Shown here: piece by piece, positions 9,043 through 16,894 of the stretch
How the letters are laid out: every line of letters begins with the position of its first letter
Position numbering within the stretch: the stretch's first letter is position 1
Source: an uncultured Prevotellaceae bacterium
GTDB lineage: Bacteria > Bacteroidota > Bacteroidia > Bacteroidales > Bacteroidaceae
Direction: 5' to 3'
NCBI GenBank assembly: GCA_947304115.1
Contig: CAMZAE010000021.1
Location: forward strand, 1-32,763
Length of the DNA: 32,763 nucleotides
The notes under the pieces: model-generated
The model's input: the letters and a program-made list of their open reading frames with translations, nothing else
Told to the model about the DNA's origin: nothing
Databases searched by the model: none
Program-made: the position numbers and the translations under genes

Positions 9043-9072
9043 GTTAACTCTTAATTCTTAATTCTTAACTCG
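9043..9072 (-). repeat. AAGAATTAAG interspersed repeat at the DJ-1/ispD junction
   Basis: On the minus strand the junction reads GAGTTAAGAATTAAG followed by AATTAAGAGTTAAC, a short low-complexity repeat with a 7-8 base period. It covers the last codons of the upstream gene, the 9-base gap and runs up to the ispD start. Similar tracts lie at 24411-24440, 28921-28936 and 30997-31022. Confidence 0.6.
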
Positions 9073-9611
9073 GAATATATCATCCCCTGTCTCAAGGACG
9101 TGGATGCCCCTTCGCCAAGGAAGAAATCGACAATGGTATAACCAAATTCAAAGGCTGCAGCAGGACCTTTTCCAGTGATGATGTTGCCATCTCGCTCAAC
9201 GATGGCAGCAGTATAGGTTGCACCCCTCAACTCGCCATCAACGCCTGGATAGCAGGTGGCTTTGCGACCTTCGAGCAAGCCCAGATGCCCGAACACCATG
9301 GGAGCGGCACAGATGGCGGCAATGGCTTTGCCTGCCTCATAATGACGCTTTATGGCTTGAGTCAAGGGCTGACAAGCGTCAAGGTTCGTCGAACCAGGCA
9401 GTCCGCCAGGCAGTACGAGCATATCTGCCTTCTGGAAGTCAATCTCAGAGAGTAGCATATCGGCGGTAATTCCTATGCCATGAGCACTTCGGACGGTCTT
9501 CTCGTCTGTAATGGAAACTGTCTGAACTTGCAATCCTGCACGACGCATGATGTCAACAGGGGCAATGGCCTCGATGTCCTCGAAACCTGTAGCTAAAAAC
9601 ACAAATATCAT
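9051..9611 (-). CDS. DJ-1/PfpI family protein (YajL-like)
   Basis: The 186-residue protein has the DJ-1 fold sequence order: FVFLATGFEDIEAIAPVDIMRRAG at the N-terminus, with Glu11/Glu14 near the conserved active-site glutamate, LVLPGG (66-71) and IAAICAAP (97-104) with the nucleophilic-elbow Cys101. Family members act in protein or glyoxal-related stress protection (deglycase, glyoxalase III or chaperone activity are debated), so the exact activity cannot be fixed. The protein is cytoplasmic. It is the first gene of the operon with ispD and recG and has a strong -7 box 45 bases upstream. The last six residues, ELRIKN, are encoded by the low-complexity repeat described separately and are probably not part of the fold. 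Confidence 0.9.
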   Translation of the reverse strand: MIFVFLATGFEDIEAIAPVDIMRRAGLQVQTVSITDEKTVRSAHGIGITADMLLSEIDFQKADMLVLPGGLPGSTNLDACQPLTQAIKRHYEAGKAIAAICAAPMVFGHLGLLEGRKATCYPGVDGELRGATYTAAIVERDGNIITGKGPAAAFEFGYTIVDFFLGEGASTSLRQGMIYSELRIKN

Positions 9612-9655
9612 ACTTCTGTCTCTTTAAATAATACACATAACCTTAATTCTGTTTG

Positions 9656-9663
9656 CAAAGATA
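9656..9663 (-). promoter_or_regulatory. -7 box for the DJ-1-ispD-recG operon
   Basis: The minus strand reads TATCTTTGC, the full Bacteroidetes -7 consensus with its trailing C, 45 bases before the start codon. A good -33 TTTG is not seen at the normal spacing. It is divergent to the promoter at 9759-9766. Confidence 0.6.
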
Positions 9664-9758
9664 CAGTTATGGTGATAGATAGCCATGACTTTACGCAATT
9701 TATTTAACTTTATCATAAAAATAATTGGGGAAAGAGTGATTGTTTTGAAAAAATATAT

Positions 9759-9766
9759 TATCTTTG
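9759..9766 (+). promoter_or_regulatory. -7 box for the GH109-like gene
   Basis: TATCTTTGC is a perfect -7 box 31 bases before the ATG at 9797. A TTTG occurs at 9744-9747, but that is only 11 bases away, too close to be the -33 element, so the upstream half is uncertain. Confidence 0.6.
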
Positions 9767-9796
9767 CGCATCATTAATTAACTAAAAATAATAATA

Positions 9797-11380
9797 ATGA
9801 ACATCAAACATTTTTCTGCCGTTCTCTTTGCGGCTATTCTTTTCAGTGTTAGTGCTTTTGCACAGAGTCTCAGCCCAAGCACAAAGTACCACTGGGACAA
9901 AGGAACTCTTGTTGTCGAAACTCCTGCCCGCCCTGCAGGACAGCAGCATGTCCTTGGGCTGACAGCTCCGAAGTTGGCTACGGTTCGCGTGGCCTTTGTT
10001 GGTTTGGGTATGCGTGGCCCTGGTGCAGTTGAACGTTTCACTCACATTCCAGGCGTTCAGATTGTTGCTCTTTGCGACTACGTAGAGGCCCGTGCCGAAG
10101 CTTGCCAGAAGTATCTGCGTAGCGCCGGTCTTCCCCCCGCAGACATCTATAGTGGCGAGAAGGGCTATGAGGATATCTGCAAGCGTTCTGATGTCGACCT
10201 TGTCTATGTGGCTACAGACTGGGATCATCATTTCCCTGTTGCCAAGTGCGCTCTGCTCAACGGCAAACACACAGCCATTGAGGTGCCAAGTGCTATGAAC
10301 CTCGAACAGTGTTGGGAGCTTATTGAGCTGTCCGAGAAGACACGCCTCCATTGTATGATTCTCGAGAACTGTTGCTATGACTGGTACGAACTGAATACGC
10401 TCAACATGGCCCAGAATGGTGTCTTTGGCGAAGTGCTTCGCGGTGAAGGTGCCTACATCCACAACCTCGATGACTTCTGGCCTTACTATTGGAAGAACCC
10501 TGATGGTGGTGACATCCAGAACCTGCATTGGCGTTTGAAGTACAACAAGGAAAACCGTGGTGACGTTTATGCGACTCATGGCCTTGGTCCCGTTGCTCTC
10601 GCTATGGACATCCATCGTGGCGACCGTTTCACAACCCTCGTGGCAATGGACACCAAGAGTGCTCATGGTAAGGAATTGGTAGAGAAGAACACAGGTCGTC
10701 CTTGTACAGAGTTCCGCAATGGCGACCAGACCACCACATTGATGCGTACTGCAAATGGTAAAGTTGTGGAGATTCAGCACAATGTGATGAACCCGCAGCC
10801 CTATAACCGCCTGTATAAGCTGACTGGTACCAGGGGCTATGCTACCAAGTATCCCGAGCAGCACTATGCACTCGACAAGAGCCAGCTCAGCGCAAGCGGT
10901 GTGGCACCGAAAGTGGATGATCTCAGCAGTCATGGCTTCCTGCCTCAGGCAGAGCACAATGCTCTCGTTGAAAAATACACGCACCCCATCATCAAGAAGT
11001 ATGGCGAGATGGCAAAGAAGGTAGGTGGTCATGGCGGTATGGACTTCTTCATGGATGCCCGCCTCGTCTATTGTCTGCAAAACGGCCTGCCTCTTGACAT
11101 GGACGTTTATGACCTCGCAGAGTGGTGCTGCCTTGCTGAACTCGGTACGCTTTCGATGGACAACAATTGCTGTGCTGTTGCGTTCCCCGACTTCACACGT
11201 GGCTACTGGGATGTAATGCCTGGCTTCCAGTTCGCTTGGGCCGCCCCCGAGGACGAGGCAGCCGCCGAAGCCGCAGCAAAAGCCTACACAGAGGAGCAGA
11301 AAGCCCTCACAGCCAAAATGAAGCTGTGGGAGAAGTATGACAAAGCAAAAGAAGTAGCCGCTAAGAAGGCTAAGAAATGA
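9797..11380 (+). CDS. Exported Gfo/Idh/MocA-type glycoside hydrolase, family GH109-like
   Basis: The 527-residue protein has a signal peptide ending in SAFA (about residue 22). A Rossmann NAD-binding motif VGLGMRGPGA follows at 68-77, then ALCDYVEARA, and a block ATDWDHHFPVAKCALLNGKHTAIEVP (about 139-164) that matches the GH109 group. Characterised GH109 enzymes are alpha-N-acetylgalactosaminidases that use bound NAD in a redox-assisted cleavage, removing terminal GalNAc from glycans such as mucin or blood-group A antigen. HGLGPVALAMDIHRGDRF near 265-280 is a likely active-site segment. The final 45 residues are an Ala/Glu/Lys-rich helix of unknown role. It overlaps the folate cyclo-ligase by ATGA. 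Other secreted Gfo/Idh/MocA oxidoreductases remain possible, so the substrate is inferred. Confidence 0.85.
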   Translation: MNIKHFSAVLFAAILFSVSAFAQSLSPSTKYHWDKGTLVVETPARPAGQQHVLGLTAPKLATVRVAFVGLGMRGPGAVERFTHIPGVQIVALCDYVEARAEACQKYLRSAGLPPADIYSGEKGYEDICKRSDVDLVYVATDWDHHFPVAKCALLNGKHTAIEVPSAMNLEQCWELIELSEKTRLHCMILENCCYDWYELNTLNMAQNGVFGEVLRGEGAYIHNLDDFWPYYWKNPDGGDIQNLHWRLKYNKENRGDVYATHGLGPVALAMDIHRGDRFTTLVAMDTKSAHGKELVEKNTGRPCTEFRNGDQTTTLMRTANGKVVEIQHNVMNPQPYNRLYKLTGTRGYATKYPEQHYALDKSQLSASGVAPKVDDLSSHGFLPQAEHNALVEKYTHPIIKKYGEMAKKVGGHGGMDFFMDARLVYCLQNGLPLDMDVYDLAEWCCLAELGTLSMDNNCCAVAFPDFTRGYWDVMPGFQFAWAAPEDEAAAEAAAKAYTEEQKALTAKMKLWEKYDKAKEVAAKKAKK

Positions 11381-11916
11381 CAAAACACGAACTGCGCGAT
11401 TTAATCCGGGCGCAGAAGAAACAATATACCGCTGTCCATTTGGCAGCCATGTCATTGGAAATATGTAACAAGGTGCTTGCTTCTGCCTGGTGGCAGGAAG
11501 CAAGCACCTTGCTTTTGTATTATCCTCTTGCCGATGAAGTGGATGTCCGTCCTTTGATAAAAGAAGCCTTTGAGAGCGGGAAGCAAGTTTTGTTGCCCGT
11601 CTGCAAAGGCGATGAGTTAGAGTTGCATCTTTATGAAGGCGAGACCTCTTTGAGAGAAGGAGCCTTTGGCATAATGGAGCCAACGGGACCGGTATTTGCC
11701 ACAGAGAACTATCCCTCCGACATACAGCTTGCTGTTATTCCTGGAATGTCTTTCGATACGGCAGGACATCGTCTTGGCAGAGGTCGCGGTTATTACGACC
11801 GTCTTTTGCCAAAGCTTAACAGAACACATCTTATGGGAGTGTGTTTCCCCTTTCAGATACAGTCTGCCATCCCCGTTTCAGCCTACGACGTTCCTGTCAA
11901 CGACGTGGTTTCGTAA
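11377..11916 (+). CDS. 5-formyltetrahydrofolate cyclo-ligase
   Basis: This 179-residue cytoplasmic enzyme converts 5-formyl-THF to 5,10-methenyl-THF with ATP and so returns the storage folate to one-carbon metabolism. Typical elements are the basic N-terminal KHELRDLIRAQKK (3-15), LLLYYPLADEVD (45-56) and the signature DTAGHRLGRGRGYYDRLL (127-144), which forms the phosphate/nucleotide site. Length is normal for the family. It starts inside the end of the preceding gene (ATGA overlap), suggesting translational coupling although the two functions are unrelated. A long, nearly perfect hairpin lies in the coding sequence at 11469-11511. The gene is convergent with the TPR gene, leaving 28 bases. 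Confidence 0.95.
   Translation: MTKHELRDLIRAQKKQYTAVHLAAMSLEICNKVLASAWWQEASTLLLYYPLADEVDVRPLIKEAFESGKQVLLPVCKGDELELHLYEGETSLREGAFGIMEPTGPVFATENYPSDIQLAVIPGMSFDTAGHRLGRGRGYYDRLLPKLNRTHLMGVCFPFQIQSAIPVSAYDVPVNDVVS
11469..11511 (+). other. Long hairpin inside the folate cyclo-ligase gene
   Basis: CAAGGTGCTTGCTTCTGCC (11469-11487) faces its inverted copy at 11492-11511 across the 4-base loop TGGT; the arms differ only by one bulged base. It encodes residues NKVLASAWWQEASTLL and is followed by CTTTTGTATTAT. It is terminator-like in shape, but lies about 90 bases into the coding sequence. Confidence 0.75.
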
Positions 11917-11944
11917 GGTCTGATGTGTGTTCTGTGCAGGCTGT

Positions 11945-13408
11945 TCAGTTTTCCTGTGCTGGGGGGGATATGCCATAAACTTCTTTGTAGGCATAAGCAT
12001 AGTAGTCTTCCGGAGCAGTGTCAGGGAAGCGGTCGCGGAAAAGGTACATTGTTGCTTTCCGGTCGCAGAAGGGGGCCAGCTTAAGATAGCCTAAAAAGTT
12101 GTCCATGTCGTTCTCCTTCAGATAACAATTTGCGAGATATGGGACAACGAACTTACCTTCCTGTGTGCCAAAAATGGTCCAGACATCTTCAAGCAAGTCG
12201 ATTGCGACATCGTTGTATCCAGCATTGCTATATGTGAGGGCAATGTTGAAGAGCGTTTCGCTCTGTTCGGGGCTTTTCTCCAAGGCAGATGCAAAGAGTT
12301 CTTCCGCTTGTTTTGTCTGTCCGGCATGCAGACGGATGTCGGCTTCCGTCAGGTCGTACTTCCACGCCAAGCCCTCGCCGGGGCCGAGTGCCCTGGCCTT
12401 GGACAAGGCGGAGAGCGCTTCGTGCGTCCTGTTCAGACGGCTCAGAGCAAAGGCGCGTATCTGGTAGATTTGTGGCAGGTCTGTTTCCCGTCCGGGTAGT
12501 TTCCTGGCATACTGTTCTGCCTTTTCAAGCAGTGGCATGACTTCCTTATAGCGCTCTTCGTTGGTGAGGCAAAGGGCAAGAGAAATCTGTACGCTGAGGT
12601 CGTCGCTCTGGGCTTCGAGATATTTTGTGTAGAGTTCAATGGCTTCTGCCATTTGCTCGTCGTGCATGTAGGCGTTTGCCTTCATAAGCAGAGCGGTATT
12701 GTCCTGCGGATTGATGGCAAGGGCGTAGTCTGCGGCCTCCTGCGCTTCAGGGTATTTTCCAAGGGCAATGTAGGTCTCGGCAAGCAGGTTCCATGCCTCA
12801 GAGTCGTAAGGTTCCCTGTCCACTGTCTCCTGCAGTTTGGGCAGGGCATCTTCATAGTTGTCAAGCCCCATCTGTATCTCGGCTTCCATAATCGGAATGC
12901 GTGGATGCGTCGGGTTGGTCTCCCCTAACCATTCCAACCATTCCCCTGCTAGCTCCCACTGGTCGTAGTCCATGAAGATGCGGGTACAATCGTAGAAGTA
13001 ATCTTCGGTGCAGTCTTGCACGAGTTCCATCTGGCCCAGAAGGAAATCGGAGGCTTCTGTGGCGCGATTTTCGCTGAGGAGTAGCTCGGCCTTTAGATAA
13101 ATGACTTCGATGTCTTCTTGCTCCGTGATGCTGCGGGCGATGTTTTTCGCCTCTTCGAGTTGGCCGTAGAACATCTTTTGTCGCGCCAGAAAGATTTGCG
13201 GGGGGGCGCTGTCCGGGTGCATGTCGATGGCGGCCCGTATCGCCTGATTTGCTTTGGCGTCCTGTTTGCCAGTCATGTAGTATTCGGCAATGTCCGTCAA
13301 CTCGTCGGCCTCCAGATAGGGTACATGACCTTCGGATACAGCTTTCTCGTAGCGATGCAAGAGCCTGAGAAAGTGCCGCGACTGATAGTATTTGTTGTTA
13401 TCTTCCAT
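11945..13408 (-). CDS. Tetratricopeptide repeat protein
   Basis: The product of 487 residues consists almost entirely of TPR-type helix pairs, from about residue 35 to 450. Good examples are SEAWNLLAETYIALGKYPEAQEAADYALAINPQ and SETLFNIALTYSNAGYNDVAIDLLEDV, with the spaced W/L/G/Y/A/P pattern. No signal peptide or membrane segment is seen, so it is a cytoplasmic scaffold of unknown partners. I chose the ATG at 13408, which has AGAGGG just upstream; a TTG five codons earlier also keeps the frame open. It follows glnS by about 40 bases with no visible promoter and is probably cotranscribed. The gene contains two runs of seven C on its coding strand (13200-13206 and 11961-11967), potential slippage sites. 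Confidence 0.85.
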   Translation of the reverse strand: MEDNNKYYQSRHFLRLLHRYEKAVSEGHVPYLEADELTDIAEYYMTGKQDAKANQAIRAAIDMHPDSAPPQIFLARQKMFYGQLEEAKNIARSITEQEDIEVIYLKAELLLSENRATEASDFLLGQMELVQDCTEDYFYDCTRIFMDYDQWELAGEWLEWLGETNPTHPRIPIMEAEIQMGLDNYEDALPKLQETVDREPYDSEAWNLLAETYIALGKYPEAQEAADYALAINPQDNTALLMKANAYMHDEQMAEAIELYTKYLEAQSDDLSVQISLALCLTNEERYKEVMPLLEKAEQYARKLPGRETDLPQIYQIRAFALSRLNRTHEALSALSKARALGPGEGLAWKYDLTEADIRLHAGQTKQAEELFASALEKSPEQSETLFNIALTYSNAGYNDVAIDLLEDVWTIFGTQEGKFVVPYLANCYLKENDMDNFLGYLKLAPFCDRKATMYLFRDRFPDTAPEDYYAYAYKEVYGISPPAQEN

Positions 13409-13446
13409 TGCCCTCTGATTCAAGACTTCCCTTCATGGATGAGCAA

Positions 13447-15195
13447 TCATTTCTTTGCCCAAGTGTCCTTGAGGCCTACGGTCTTGTTGAAGACGAGATG
13501 CTGGGGGGTGCTGTCGGTATCTACGTTGAAGTAGCCGATGCGCTGGAACTGCAGGTAGGAGAGGGGCTTCATCGTGGCCGCGAAATCCTCGACGTAGCAG
13601 TCGCGGAGGATGGTGAGGCTGTCGGGATTGATGATTTGCTTCATGCCAGTCACTGCGTCGCAGTCCTGCGCTTCGCGAATGGCGGCCAGTTCGTCCCTTG
13701 GGTTCTCCACCTTCCAAAGGCGGTCGTAGAGCCTGACTTCTGCTTTTACGGCGTGCCGGCAGCTTACCCAATGCAAGGTCTTTCCCTTAATCTTGCGGTC
13801 GGCGCCGGGCATCCCGCTTCGGGTTTCGGCATCGTAAGTGCACTGGATTTCCGTGATGTTTCCGTCGGCATCCTTCGTGCAGCCGGTACACATTATTATA
13901 TATGCGTTCTTCAGGCGCACTTCCTTACCAGGCGCGAGGCGCATGAACATCTTCTCTGCCTCTTCCTGGAAGTCGTCGCGCTCAATCCAAATCTCGCGGC
14001 TGAAGGTGACTTCGTGTGTTCCGTCGGCCTCGTTCTCAGGATTGTTGATAGCGGTGAGTTGCTCTGTCTGGCCTTCCGGATAGTTCGTGATGACGACCTT
14101 GACGGGGTTGAGGACTGCGCTAACGCGAATGGCCCTGCTGTTGAGGTCTTCGCGGACGGCACTCTCCAAGAGCGCCATCTCATTGAGGGCGTCGAAGGTG
14201 GTGTAGCCTATCTTCTTGATGAAGCCGCGGATGCTTTCAGGACTGTAGCCGCGACGACGGAAGCCACAGATGGTCGGCATTCGTGGATCGTCCCATCCGC
14301 TGACCAGTCCCTCTTTGACGAGCGCCAAGAGGTTGCGCTTGCTCATAAGGGTGTAGCTGAGGTTCAGCTTGTTGAACTCCGTCTGCCTCGGGCGATTATC
14401 CTCAATGTTGTCGGTCTCTCCCTTGTACTCTTTCATCCAAGTGACGAAGAGGTCGTAAAGGGGACGATGCTCGACGAATTCCAGCGTGCAGAGGCTGTGG
14501 GTGACGCCCTCCAGGTAGTCGCTCTGCCCGTGCGTGAAGTCGTACATCGGATAGGCGTTCCATTTGTTGCCCGTACGAATATGGGGAATGTTCATCACGC
14601 GGTAGAGTAGGGGGTCGCGGAAGAGCATGTTGGGGTGTGCCATATCAATCTTTGCACGCAGAACAAGTGTTCCTGGGACGGCTTCGCCGCTGTTCATAAA
14701 GCGGAAGAGACGGAGGCTCTCTTCTGCAGGGCGGTCGCGGAAGGGGCTGTTGGTGCCCGCCTTCGTCGTCGTACCCTTTTGCTGAGCAATTACCTCTGCG
14801 CTCTGTTCGTCAACATAGGCGCGTCCCTGCATGATGAGCCACTCGGCAAAGTCCCAAAGCTGCTGGAAATAGTCGCTGGCATAATAGACATTGTCCCATT
14901 GGAAACCCAGCCATTGTATGTCGTGCTCGATACTTTCGATGTATTCTGTTTCCTCCTTTGTGGGGTTCGTGTCATCGAAGCGGAGGTTGCATTTGCCGCC
15001 GTATTGCTGTGCAATGCCGAAATCGATGGCGATAGCCTTGGCGTGTCCGATGTGCAGATAGCCGTTAGGTTCTGGCGGGAAACGTGTCTGGACACGTCCG
15101 CCGTTCAGACCTTCTGCCAAGTCCTTTTCAACTTTCTGTTCTATGAAATTGAGGCTCTTCTTCTCCTCGCAGTTGCTTGTGACTGTCTCTACCAT
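13447..15195 (-). CDS. glnS: Glutaminyl-tRNA synthetase
   Basis: This class I aminoacyl-tRNA synthetase charges tRNA-Gln with glutamine. The 582-residue protein carries RFPPEPNGYLHIGHAKAI (38-55) with the HIGH motif at 48-51 and the GlnRS version of the second signature, LMSKRNL (283-289). LRFDDTNPTKEETEYIESI (71-89) and the YDFTHGQSDYLEGVTHSLCTLEF segment (218-240) separate GlnRS from GluRS. The C-terminal beta-barrel anticodon-binding domains occupy about 340-570. Presence of glnS implies direct Gln-tRNA charging rather than the GatCAB route. A -7 box lies about 27 bases upstream; no T-box leader fits into this short leader. Confidence 0.96.
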   Translation of the reverse strand: MVETVTSNCEEKKSLNFIEQKVEKDLAEGLNGGRVQTRFPPEPNGYLHIGHAKAIAIDFGIAQQYGGKCNLRFDDTNPTKEETEYIESIEHDIQWLGFQWDNVYYASDYFQQLWDFAEWLIMQGRAYVDEQSAEVIAQQKGTTTKAGTNSPFRDRPAEESLRLFRFMNSGEAVPGTLVLRAKIDMAHPNMLFRDPLLYRVMNIPHIRTGNKWNAYPMYDFTHGQSDYLEGVTHSLCTLEFVEHRPLYDLFVTWMKEYKGETDNIEDNRPRQTEFNKLNLSYTLMSKRNLLALVKEGLVSGWDDPRMPTICGFRRRGYSPESIRGFIKKIGYTTFDALNEMALLESAVREDLNSRAIRVSAVLNPVKVVITNYPEGQTEQLTAINNPENEADGTHEVTFSREIWIERDDFQEEAEKMFMRLAPGKEVRLKNAYIIMCTGCTKDADGNITEIQCTYDAETRSGMPGADRKIKGKTLHWVSCRHAVKAEVRLYDRLWKVENPRDELAAIREAQDCDAVTGMKQIINPDSLTILRDCYVEDFAATMKPLSYLQFQRIGYFNVDTDSTPQHLVFNKTVGLKDTWAKK

Positions 15196-15221
15196 ATCAT
15201 TGTGATTTGTTTCAGTAACTG

Positions 15222-15229
15222 CAAAGGTA
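15222..15229 (-). promoter_or_regulatory. -7 box for glnS
   Basis: The minus strand reads TACCTTTGC, a full -7 consensus, 27 bases before the glnS start. The expected TTTG is not evident at 19-21 bases upstream, so the promoter call rests on the -7 box and its position. Confidence 0.55.
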
Positions 15230-15301
15230 TATCTTTTTTCCCATATTGGTCGAAGCGATAGGGAAAAAAATATACAAAATACTGAAAATAGTGGAAACCG
15301 A

Positions 15302-16894
15302 CTACAATATCACGCCGAAGTTGGCAGGAAGTGTGACCACAAGAGGCTCGCAGGAGGTGAAAGGAGCCGTTGTCTTCTTGCCGCTCAGAGCGTCGGTCAT
15401 CACAGCCTTTGCCCTTTCTTTTATGCCTGTGAACTCAAAGAAATGCTTGGGCAGGTTGAGCGAAATTGTCTCTTCCTTGTCGGAGAAGTTGGCGATGATG
15501 AGTGCAAACTTTTTCCTTGAATAGCGAATAAATGCGTATTGGTGATGGAGATGTGGGTTGGCGTACATCAAGTCGTAGAATCCGCCGTCCCGCCATTCTG
15601 CTTGCTCGCGAAGTTGCAAGATGTGTTGATAGGTCTTGCGTAAGGAAAGTTCCTCTTTTGTCAGGAGCTTTTCGTCGAAGCGGCCTTTGTCGCGCCAACG
15701 GCGAATGGTTTGTACACTCCAATAGTCAAAAATTGTGGTCCGCCCGTCACATCCGCTAAAACCTTCGGCATCCATGCCACGCTCTCCTAACTCCTGTCCG
15801 AAATAAAGCATGAAGGGCGATGGCATGAAGCAGCTTGCAAGAAGTGCAGGTAAAGCCTTCTCTGCACAGCCAAGCAGGAAGTCGCTTGCCAATCGTTGCT
15901 CGTCGTGGTTCTCTAAGAAATTGAGCATGTGGTCACGAATGTCATCGACCGCTTGCCAGCATGAGGTAATGCTTTGCGTGCTCTCTCCACGGCATACATT
16001 GAGCAGCGTGTCGTAAAGCCCGACTTTGTCGTAGAGGTAGTCGAAGTGACCGCGGTGAATGTAGTCGCGGTAAAGGCTTGGATTGTAAACTTCGGCAATA
16101 AAGATAATGTCTGGATATTGTTGCTTGACCTGTGGCAAAGCCCACTCCCAAAAGTCAACGGGCACCATCTCTGCCATATCGCAACGGAAGCCGTCGATGC
16201 CCATTGCTGCCCAATAGAGCAGGATGTGGAGCATCTTTTGGCAGGTGTTTGGGCCATAGTTCAACTTCACCGTCTCATACCAGTCGTTCTTGTCCGGCCA
16301 GGACGTAAACTTGTCATTGCCAGTCGCTTTCGCCGGAATTTCTTTGTATGTGCTGTGAGGCACGATGTTGTCCAAATGAAGCTGTTCGGATGGAAGATAA
16401 TAAAAGTTATTGTCGGGCGAGAAGGCACAGGATGTGTCGTCGTCCTCGCCCAGATCCCGAACACCTTCAGGCTTGGCATCGGAATGATACTGGCGTGCCA
16501 CATGATTGGGCACGAAGTCGATGATGACTTTCAGGCCGGCCTTGTGCGTCCTTTCGACAAGAAGCTCAAATTCATGGATGCGTTTTGACGGCTCTTTCGC
16601 CAGGTCGGGATCTACATCGTAGTAGTCGCGAATGGCATACGGGCTGCCCGCTTCGCCTTTCACCACATCGGGATTGTCTTTGGGAATGCCGTAAGCAGAA
16701 TAATCTGTTTTACTCGCATGTTCGATGATGCCAGTGTACCAGATATGCGTACAGCCAAGACCTCGGATCTGTTCCAAAGCCTTGGCTGTAAAGTCCTGCA
16801 TCGTGCCGCACCCGTTCTGCTGTCTTGTGCCGGAAGGGGTGCAATTCGCCTTGTCGGCACCGAAAAGGCGGGTGAAGACTTGATAAATGGTCAT
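15302..16894 (-). CDS. GH13 alpha-amylase family enzyme, cytoplasmic
   Basis: From the ATG at 16894 the protein is 530 residues. The frame stays open for another 46 codons upstream, but those translate to sequence unlike the family and lie wholly within fabD; the chosen ATG overlaps the fabD stop as TAATG and gives MTIYQVFTRLFG, a normal amylase start. GH13 regions are visible: DFVPNH (126-131), GFRCDMAE (235-242) with the nucleophile Asp239, FIAEVY with the acid/base Glu268, and NHDE (329-332) with Asp331. No signal peptide is present, so it should act on glycogen or imported maltooligosaccharides inside the cell. Subfamily and exact specificity cannot be set by eye. A C-terminal beta domain follows residue 440. 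Confidence 0.92.
   Translation of the reverse strand: MTIYQVFTRLFGADKANCTPSGTRQQNGCGTMQDFTAKALEQIRGLGCTHIWYTGIIEHASKTDYSAYGIPKDNPDVVKGEAGSPYAIRDYYDVDPDLAKEPSKRIHEFELLVERTHKAGLKVIIDFVPNHVARQYHSDAKPEGVRDLGEDDDTSCAFSPDNNFYYLPSEQLHLDNIVPHSTYKEIPAKATGNDKFTSWPDKNDWYETVKLNYGPNTCQKMLHILLYWAAMGIDGFRCDMAEMVPVDFWEWALPQVKQQYPDIIFIAEVYNPSLYRDYIHRGHFDYLYDKVGLYDTLLNVCRGESTQSITSCWQAVDDIRDHMLNFLENHDEQRLASDFLLGCAEKALPALLASCFMPSPFMLYFGQELGERGMDAEGFSGCDGRTTIFDYWSVQTIRRWRDKGRFDEKLLTKEELSLRKTYQHILQLREQAEWRDGGFYDLMYANPHLHHQYAFIRYSRKKFALIIANFSDKEETISLNLPKHFFEFTGIKERAKAVMTDALSGKKTTAPFTSCEPLVVTLPANFGVIL

Noticed and set aside
9782..11683. 633-codon minus-strand open frame opposite the GH109-like gene
   Set aside because: It is antisense to a well-supported gene, has no recognisable domain, no promoter in its direction, and a composition typical of an antisense shadow.
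13408..14610. 400-codon plus-strand open frame opposite glnS
   Set aside because: glnS is certain on the other strand; this frame is its shadow.
15196..15301. T-box leader for glnS
   Set aside because: The leader after the -7 box is only about 20 bases; no specifier or antiterminator structure is present.
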